This document shows positions 6,104 through 9,799 of a stretch of 9,799 nt of DNA, one piece after another. A program made the translations under genes and the position numbers. The stretch lies in contig JALHTX010000205.1 in the NCBI GenBank assembly GCA_022866015.1, positions 1 through 9,799 on the forward strand, written 5' to 3'. Each line of letters begins with the position of its first letter. Position 1 is the stretch's first letter. Below the pieces are notes generated by a model. It did no database searches. It saw only the letters and a list, made by a program, of their open reading frames with translations, and was not told the origin of the DNA. Source of the DNA: Thermoplasmatota archaeon. Its GTDB lineage: Archaea; Thermoplasmatota; E2; DHVEG-1.

Positions 6104-6265
6104 TTATTCTTTATGTTTTTTTATATCATATTTTAATTTTTTTCTCGTTTTAAAAAAGAAAGTTACTTTGTCTTTTTCTTCATAATTTATTGGGTCAAAT
6201 GGGTCTTCTTGGTTGAACAATCTTTTATATTTTTTTTCTTTTTCACGCTTATATTTTTTGAACAT
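6104..6265 (-). CDS. 53-residue 'MFKK' small protein, shorter paralogue of the 80-residue gene
   Basis: Strongly basic small protein (MFKKYKREKEKKYKRLFNQE, DPFDPINYEEKDKVTFFFK, ending KKLKYDIKKHKE). It shares the MFKK start, the N-x-x-D-(P/A)-F-D motif near residues 18-24 and the Lys-rich end with the product of 5724-5966, but lacks about 27 central residues. No TM or zinc motif is seen and no function can be assigned. The ATG has no clear ribosome binding site and starts 11 bases after the stop of the leader ORF (6277-6399), so translational coupling is possible. It belongs to the tandemly duplicated module. Confidence 0.55.
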   Translation of the reverse strand: MFKKYKREKEKKYKRLFNQEDPFDPINYEEKDKVTFFFKTRKKLKYDIKKHKE

Positions 6266-6399
6266 TTTCTATCAGTCTAAATTTTGTATACTATATATTT
6301 AAAGTTAATTTGGTAGAATGTCATATTGAAAAAACTACTTAATTTGGTTATTTGAAGGGGGTTATCTCCTTTAGGGGGATAAACTTCATTAACAGACAT
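6254..6399 (-). repeat. Duplicated leader block, copy B (upstream of the 53-residue gene)
   Basis: Partner of 5953-6101. It contains TTTATCCCCCTAAAGGAGAT, the conserved AATATGACATTCTA stretch and TTAGACTGATA just before the MFKK start codon. A GTTTATC / GATAAC inverted pair could form a small hairpin in the RNA in both copies. Confidence 0.8.
6277..6399 (-). CDS. 40-residue leader ORF, copy B (intact form)
   Basis: ATG at 6397-6399 reads MSVNEVYPPKGDNPLQITKL then SSFFNMTFYQINFKYIVYKI and stops with TAG at 6277-6279. The composition looks protein-like, and a YPxxxxxxPLxITKL...FFNMTF pattern is kept in copy A. I know no family for it. There is no ribosome binding site; an A/T-rich stretch (AGATTAAATTAAAA on the minus strand) 20-30 bases upstream could be a promoter for a leaderless mRNA. 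It may be a small protein, a regulatory leader peptide, or the end of a once longer protein. Confidence 0.4.
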   Translation of the reverse strand: MSVNEVYPPKGDNPLQITKLSSFFNMTFYQINFKYIVYKI

Positions 6400-6491
6400 T
6401 TTTGATAAGTTTTTAATTTAATCTTTTAGAATTTTAAGAGCATGTTTTTTTGCGAATCAATGATAAAATAATGTTCTAACTATAAAATCTT

Positions 6492-6779
6492 CTACACTAT
6501 GTCTAGAAATTCCTTCCATGGCGTAGCCAATAAGGTTTCAGTCGATGAACACCCATATGCACGAATTATCATCGTAAGTTTTTCAATTTCCTTTTGATCA
6601 TCTGCTTCAACGATGTCAATGACATCAAAACGACCCATTGTTGCATAACTATTCTTCCAAGTAACGCCAGGACATTCGCTTTTTATTTTCTCAGAAACTT
6701 GTGCTGCTAATTGTATAAACTCCCCAGGATTTGAAAATGCTTGAGGAGAAATTCGACTAAGAATAATATATGTTGCCAT
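6492..6779 (-). CDS. GYD-domain protein
   Basis: A small cytoplasmic protein of the GYD family (named for a Gly-Tyr-Asp motif), a ferredoxin-like alpha/beta fold found across archaea and bacteria whose biochemical role is not established. The 95 residues show the family layout: an opening strand MATYIILSRISPQAF, a helix with AAQVSEKIKSECPG, a strand with NSYATMGRFDVIDIVEADD (GRFD stands where GYD is typical), a second helix QKEIEKLTMIIRAYG, and a closing strand SSTETLLATPWKEFLDIV. The start is supported by GGTGAGG directly before the ATG and a TATA-like box 36-44 bp upstream. Its G+C content looks higher than that of the small genes nearby. It stands alone; the 92 bp to the leader ORF downstream could still be bridged by read-through. 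Confidence 0.85.
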   Translation of the reverse strand: MATYIILSRISPQAFSNPGEFIQLAAQVSEKIKSECPGVTWKNSYATMGRFDVIDIVEADDQKEIEKLTMIIRAYGCSSTETLLATPWKEFLDIV

Positions 6780-6814
6780 ACCTCACCTCACAATTGAAAA
6801 TTTAACAAATATTG

Positions 6815-6823
6815 ATTAATAAA
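6815..6823 (-). promoter_or_regulatory. Candidate TATA box for the GYD gene
   Basis: On the minus strand this reads TTTATTAAT, 36-44 bp before the ATG at 6779. It leaves a leader of about 10-15 nt holding GGTGAGG. Confidence 0.4.
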
Positions 6824-6847
6824 TTTTTTGTTTTGTTAATCTGTTGA

Positions 6848-6906
6848 TTCTTTCTTTAAAAAAACCAAGCTCTAACTATTATTTCTTTTTTTTTTAAACA
6901 ATTGTT
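6848..6906 (+). repeat. Recurring 3' element, copy 2 (degenerate, orphan)
   Basis: ATTCTTTCTTT followed by AAAAAAACCAAGCTCTAAC, a T-tract and AAACAATTGTTAA. The first part matches 9616-9627 (the FFEK codons of the tail) and the rest matches 5411-5463, with about 20-25 bases deleted between the two parts. It lies in plus orientation although both flanking genes are on the minus strand, so it has no live gene to terminate. Confidence 0.45.
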
Positions 6907-7002
6907 AATGAGAAAATTATAAACAATAATTTTTTTTATAAAGTTTAAACAAACTTTTATTATTTCCAAAAGAAAAACATTGCCAATGAGAATTGGTATA
7001 TA

Positions 7003-8097
7003 CTAAATTTTGTTAAGTGATATTGCCCTTTCGCACACATACAGATTAACATTTGTATGTACTCTACATAACTCTGATACAACTTTGGGTTCTTTTGGTG
7101 CATGGGAGTTTCCCAATTCTATTAAAAACGCTAAAATATTATGTCTACCGTAGAGCCAATCTTCCGAACCTCCGATAGTTGCACGGTACCATGGCGGGAG
7201 ATTCAAGTGTTTTGTAAGTGTGTAATTGTTTATTTTTGAGATATTTTCTCCAATTGATATAAAGAGCTTTTCATCTTTATTTGGTTTTGATGTGAATAAC
7301 CATGGATAAAAAATGATTTGGTTGAAGGTATGATATGATATTGAAATACTTATGTTATGAGTTTCTACAAACTTTTTTACTGCGATTGTTTCGTTTTCAG
7401 AAAACGGATACGGTCCATGATAATTAGGACCCTTGTCTCGTATCTGTGTCCAAGGAACATAGAATTGTGGGTGAAGATATATTAGATACCACTGATAGTC
7501 GTAGTTTCTATTTAGATTAACTCCATAAGATGTGTTTTTTTTACTATGGCCGAATGGGCCATGGTTGGGAGCACAATTTTTTCTAGAGTTTGCTTCTACG
7601 CCGTCAGGATTAACCATGGGAATTATGTATATTTGGGTATTATTCACAATATTTTTTACTCGGTCTACAGCTGGATCAATATTTGCAGGCTTCTTGCTAT
7701 TATTTTTTTCATAGTTATCGACTAGGTATTTGGTGAAATAAATCAAAACTTCATAGGAAGGTTTTTCGTTTCCATGGTGAGCACCCATAAGCAGAACACC
7801 AGGTTCGTTTTCATCCGCACTTACATTGTCAGAGATCTTTACCATCCATATGTCTCGGCCTTGGTAGGTTTTACCAATGGATGTTAAGTTCATGATGTCA
7901 GAGTGGTTGTTTGCGTAACTTTTGAGTAAACTTGTCATATTTTGATATGTGTAATAATTGTAAGGTGCTGAATTGGTTCCTATGTTTTTACAGGTGAGCG
8001 TTTCTTGTATATTTTGGGCTAAGGCTATTGAATTAGTTCCTACAAGTAAGATTGAAACTGCAAAAACTATTATTTTTTTAATTAGAGTGTTTTTCAA
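7003..8097 (-). CDS. Secreted M14 zinc carboxypeptidase
   Basis: An exported metallopeptidase that removes C-terminal residues from peptides, a natural partner for the endopeptidase at 1100. The signal peptide is residues 1-27 (MKNTLIKKIIVFAVSILLVG, cleavage near ALA27-Q). It requires the TTG start at 8095-8097; there is no ribosome binding site, so the mRNA may be leaderless. The M14 domain covers about 45-350. The zinc ligands are H108 and E111 in GAHHGNEKPSYE, and H256 in SISYHTFNQ. NPDG (163-166) and GVNLNRNYDYQW (192-203), with N196 and R197, bind the substrate carboxylate. GGSEDWLYG (309-317) supplies the Tyr matching Tyr248 of carboxypeptidase A, and E327 in AFLIELG is the catalytic Glu. 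All key residues are present. The 364-residue length fits a signal peptide plus catalytic domain, with no C-terminal anchor, so it should be released. It stands alone, with decayed sequence upstream. Confidence 0.92.
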   Translation of the reverse strand: MKNTLIKKIIVFAVSILLVGTNSIALAQNIQETLTCKNIGTNSAPYNYYTYQNMTSLLKSYANNHSDIMNLTSIGKTYQGRDIWMVKISDNVSADENEPGVLLMGAHHGNEKPSYEVLIYFTKYLVDNYEKNNSKKPANIDPAVDRVKNIVNNTQIYIIPMVNPDGVEANSRKNCAPNHGPFGHSKKNTSYGVNLNRNYDYQWYLIYLHPQFYVPWTQIRDKGPNYHGPYPFSENETIAVKKFVETHNISISISYHTFNQIIFYPWLFTSKPNKDEKLFISIGENISKINNYTLTKHLNLPPWYRATIGGSEDWLYGRHNILAFLIELGNSHAPKEPKVVSELCRVHTNVNLYVCERAISLNKI

Positions 8098-8135
8098 TTT
8101 ATGATCAAAATAAAATAAAAATAACCAATTATTAA

Positions 8136-8297
8136 ATTTTTCCTTTTATTTTTAGAGAATTGATACACAAACTAGGTGAAGTAGTTACAATTGATAAATA
8201 ATTGGAAGGATGGCGTAGACGTAGTGTTTAGAAGGAAAATCGTAAATTTTTACCTAAAACAGTACCTGTGAGACCTCATAGAAGAAAGAAAGGTTGA
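8136..8297 (+). pseudogene. Decayed ORF end, basic C-terminus, two internal stops
   Basis: One plus frame reads ..FRELIHKLGEVVTIDK, stop (TAA 8199), LEGWRRRSV, stop (TAG 8229), KENRKFLPKTVPVRPHRRKK, G and a TGA at 8295-8297. The three segments join into one coherent, very basic protein end once the two stops are ignored, and each stop is one substitution from a sense codon. I do not recognise the family. A basic tail of this kind occurs in transposases and other nucleic-acid-binding proteins, but that is only a guess. The 5' part is missing. Confidence 0.45.
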
Positions 8298-8392
8298 CAT
8301 AATAAGAATTTGATTAAATAAGTAATGTTTGCAATCGATTTTAATTTCATTTAATATTGATATATATTAGGTGGTATATCCTTATCATCTAA

Positions 8393-8575
8393 TATGCAGA
8401 ATTTACAATCATCACAGGCGTTACAGGTTTTTCAGTTAATACAGGTGGTGATGTTTGGTTGATAAAAACTGATAGCCAAGGTAAATCAAAAACTCTATCA
8501 TCAGTTAATTTCTGGTTGGAAAAACTTATTCAGCGTTTTCCGTTCTTTGAAAAAATACTAAAACAATACTGTTGA
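8393..8575 (+). pseudogene. C-terminal remnant of a secreted repeat protein (GDVWLIKTD + RFPFF tail)
   Basis: Open from a stop at 8390-8392 to TGA at 8573-8575, with no start codon in a sensible context. It reads FTIITGVTGFSVNTGG, then GDVWLIKTDSQGK, then SKTLSSVNFWLEKL, then IQRFPFFEKILKQYC. The GDVWLIKTD.xG motif is the last strand pair of the beta-propeller-like repeats (D-W-LIKTD-x-G) common in secreted archaeal and bacterial proteins. The tail is the same RFPFFEKIL motif seen at 5363-5410 and 9613-9657. This is the best-preserved example in the window and shows what kind of gene the tail belongs to. Confidence 0.55.
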
Positions 8576-8703
8576 TATATCACATTTGAATTGGATGCTG
8601 TATAGTAAATAGGCTTATCCTATTATACCTTACCTTCTTTAAAGATTATCAGTTATTTTTATATCTGTGTTAATTGATAGTGTATAACAAGGGGAGAAAA
8701 AAT

Positions 8704-9027
8704 ATGCAAATAGAAACTATTATTGCTATAATATTAATTTCAATAATTATAGTATTTTATCTTTGGATTTATCTTTGGATTGTCAAAATTAAAAAGTTAA
8801 CTAAAGAAATAGATGAAATGAATAAAGATACTCTTCAATATATTGATAAGTATAATAATTGGTTGGTAGAAAATAAAATTTTTACAAGAGAAGAAATTGA
8901 TGAAAAAATAAAGCTTTTTAACGAAGAAATGTTACAAAAACGTGAATCAGAAGAGAAAAGAATAAGAGAATTACTTAATAAACCAAGAAAAGAAATGATT
9001 AAAGAGATGAATCAAGAAAGTATTTAA
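8704..9027 (+). CDS. N-terminal part of a TM plus coiled-coil protein, stopped early by an ochre codon
   Basis: I place the start at the ATG at 8704 because GGGGAG lies seven bases upstream; an in-frame TTG at 8674 has no such site. Residues 4-27 are a strongly hydrophobic segment (TIIAIILISIIIVFYLWIYL). The rest is a highly charged helical stretch (KIKKLTKEIDEMNKD, REEIDEKIKLFNEEMLQKRE, EEKRIRELLNKPRKEMIKE) that should form a coiled coil in the cytoplasm. The ORF ends with TAA at 9025-9027, and the same frame then runs on for 59 more codons of the same composition. The gene is therefore probably broken, or its product is a 107-residue short form. No family recognised. Confidence 0.7.
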   Translation: MQIETIIAIILISIIIVFYLWIYLWIVKIKKLTKEIDEMNKDTLQYIDKYNNWLVENKIFTREEIDEKIKLFNEEMLQKRESEEKRIRELLNKPRKEMIKEMNQESI

Positions 9028-9207
9028 CATTATCGTGAACTTATTCAATTTACAGAGAGATGGATTAAAAATTCAGAGAAAAACTTTAAAGAAGCAAAGC
9101 AGAAGAAAGATGAAAAGTTAATAAAAAAGTGGGAAGATTTACTAGAATCTTTTAAGAAAACAAATGCAAATCTATATTATGAAATAAATAAATTGAGTGG
9201 AACATAA
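9028..9207 (+). pseudogene. Continuation of the coiled-coil gene after the in-frame stop
   Basis: Directly after the TAA at 9025-9027, the same frame reads HYRELIQFTERWIKNSEKN, then FKEAKQKKDEKLIKKWEDLL, then ESFKKTNANLYYEINKLSGT, and TAA at 9205-9207. It has the same Lys/Glu-rich helical character and A-rich codon use as the upstream part. Joined, the two give a 167-position protein with one stop at position 108. CAA to TAA would be the simplest mutation. No ATG with a ribosome binding site lies at the head of this part, so independent translation is unlikely. Confidence 0.6.
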
Positions 9208-9220
9208 TTTTAAACAAGAA

Positions 9221-9248
9221 ATTTGTAGTTTTGAGGGAGAAAAAATAA
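9221..9248 (+). repeat. Recurring 5' leader element, copy 3
   Basis: TTTGTAGTTTTGAGGGAGAA, then AAAATAAT, almost matches 4434-4460. The start codon that follows the GAGGGAG ribosome site in copy 1 is TAATCT here, so it is no longer usable. A matching tail remnant lies about 370 bp downstream at 9613-9657. Confidence 0.45.
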
Positions 9249-9319
9249 TCTAATTAATTAGAAAAATTGTCTTATTTTGTATTTTTACTTATTTTTTTGA
9301 TATTTTCAATTATTTATTT

Positions 9320-9481
9320 TTACTTTAAACTTGATGTATTAAATATTTTTTGTATCTGTGATGTTAATATTTGATTAGATTGTTTAATATGATCTAATTC
9401 TTTAATAATACTTTTCATTCTTATACCAATTTCTTTTATTTGTTCATCAAAATCTGTCTTCTTTTTAACTTTTACTTTCAT
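9320..9481 (-). CDS. 53-residue helical small protein, unknown function
   Basis: A short minus-strand ORF with a very good ribosome binding site: GGTGG five bases before the ATG at 9479-9481. The product opens with a basic run (MKVKVKKKTDFDEQIKEIGI) and continues as an amphipathic helix (RMKSIIKELDHIKQSNQILT, SQIQKIF) with hydrophobic residues at heptad-like spacing, suggesting a small coiled coil. No TM segment, cysteine or known motif is seen. It faces the split coiled-coil gene tail-to-tail, and both are small, charged, helical products. This may be coincidence, but a partner relation is possible. Confidence 0.6.
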   Translation of the reverse strand: MKVKVKKKTDFDEQIKEIGIRMKSIIKELDHIKQSNQILTSQIQKIFNTSSLK

Positions 9482-9510
9482 CTTATCCACCAAAATATAC
9501 TTTTAAATGA

Positions 9511-9522
9511 TAATATTTAAAT
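9511..9522 (-). promoter_or_regulatory. Candidate TATA box for the 53-residue helical protein
   Basis: On the minus strand this reads ATTTAAATATTA, about 30-41 bp before the ATG at 9481. A short leader with GGTGG would result. A second CATTTAAA lies just downstream on the same strand. Confidence 0.4.
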
Positions 9523-9612
9523 GATTGCTGTCATTATTCCTAAAATTACATTTATACAATTCGCTATTTTTTCTAGTTTTTGTTCATATACTTGCAGGTT
9601 ACAGAATATTCG

Positions 9613-9690
9613 TATTATTCTTTCTTTGAAAAAATACTAAACCTGTACTATAACTAAAACCTAACTCTAACTTTTTTCTATTTTTCTCTA
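9613..9690 (+). repeat. Recurring C-terminal tail remnant and 3' element, copy 3
   Basis: The plus frame from 9613 reads YYSFFEKILNLYYN and stops with TAA at 9655-9657. Compared with the CGTTTTCCGTTCTTTGAA of 8534-8551, the stretch from 9611 has two extra bases, which destroys the RFPF part. It is followed by AACCTAACTCTAACTTTTTT and further T-tracts, as at 5411-5450. It is a relic of a gene end of which nothing else remains nearby except the leader at 9221. Confidence 0.45.
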
Positions 9691-9732
9691 CTTTTGGTAA
9701 AGATATAGAAATTATAGTAAAAAACTTACTTA

Positions 9733-9748
9733 TTCGGTTTTTACCGAA
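9733..9748. other. Perfect 6-bp inverted repeat
   Basis: TTCGGT, a TTTT spacer, then ACCGAA. It could be a small hairpin or a dimeric regulator's binding site. A TATA-like TATATAAG on the minus strand lies about 20-30 bp away (near 9765-9775), so it may sit at a promoter whose gene is not recognisable here. Confidence 0.3.
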
Positions 9749-9799
9749 CATTTTCCTGGTTCTTATATACTTACTATGATAATAACAATTCTAAACATA

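Noticed and set aside
8136..8700. Intact insertion sequence between the carboxypeptidase and the coiled-coil gene
   Set aside because: No terminal inverted repeats, target-site duplication or intact transposase could be seen, only two decayed protein ends of different character.
9599..9751. 50-residue minus-strand ORF (MFGKNRISKFF...) with AGGA and a TATA-like TATATAAG upstream
   Set aside because: It is antisense to the tail remnant and T-rich 3' element shared with 5408-5463, which explains the sequence better. The body is low-complexity Lys/Asn. The upstream TATA is worth remembering but not enough to call a gene.

Overview
This window is AT-rich DNA (roughly 70% A+T by eye) that reads as archaeal. 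Several starts have an A/T-rich TATA-like box 25-50 bp upstream. Starts are a mix of Shine-Dalgarno-led and apparently leaderless, with TTG used at least twice, and gene ends run into T-tracts. A PGF-pre-PGF surface protein, a GYD-domain protein, and two secreted peptidases with Ig-like or signal-peptide architecture suggest a euryarchaeote, most likely a Thermoplasmatota lineage such as the sediment protein degraders. That placement is inference; no rRNA or housekeeping marker is present.

Layout. 1-834 (minus): a family 2 glycosyltransferase cut by the window edge, preceded by a 46-residue signal-peptide ORF that looks like the stump of a secreted protein. 1100-2224 (plus): a secreted papain-like (C1) peptidase with a C-terminal Ig-like module. 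2344-2919 (minus): a three-TM protein of unknown function. 3209-4261 (plus): a membrane-anchored Ig-like/PGF-pre-PGF surface protein. 4514-5050 (plus): a YkgJ-type CxxCxxCC protein. 5461-6399 (minus): small genes, namely a double zinc ribbon and a tandemly duplicated module made of a leader ORF plus an 'MFKK' small protein. 6492-6779 (minus): a GYD-domain protein. 7003-8097 (minus): a secreted M14 zinc carboxypeptidase. 8098-8700: a gene graveyard with two decayed plus-strand fragments. 8704-9207 (plus): a coiled-coil membrane protein split by an in-frame ochre codon. 9320-9481 (minus): a 53-residue coiled-coil gene. 9600-9799: remnants and an inverted repeat.

The common theme is the cell surface: glycosylation, two exported peptidases and an anchored surface protein, consistent with extracellular protein breakdown. 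Between the genes lies a set of recurring short sequences: an intergenic element in three copies around 940, 2280 and 3030; a 5' leader near 4440, 5175 and 9230; and a 3' end coding a RFPFFEKILNQ-like tail followed by a T-rich tract near 5360, 6850, 8535 and 9620. These look like the surviving ends of secreted-protein genes that have collapsed. Together with the split gene and the tandem duplication, they mark the window as a fast-turnover accessory region. No tRNA, rRNA, CRISPR array or intact mobile element was seen.
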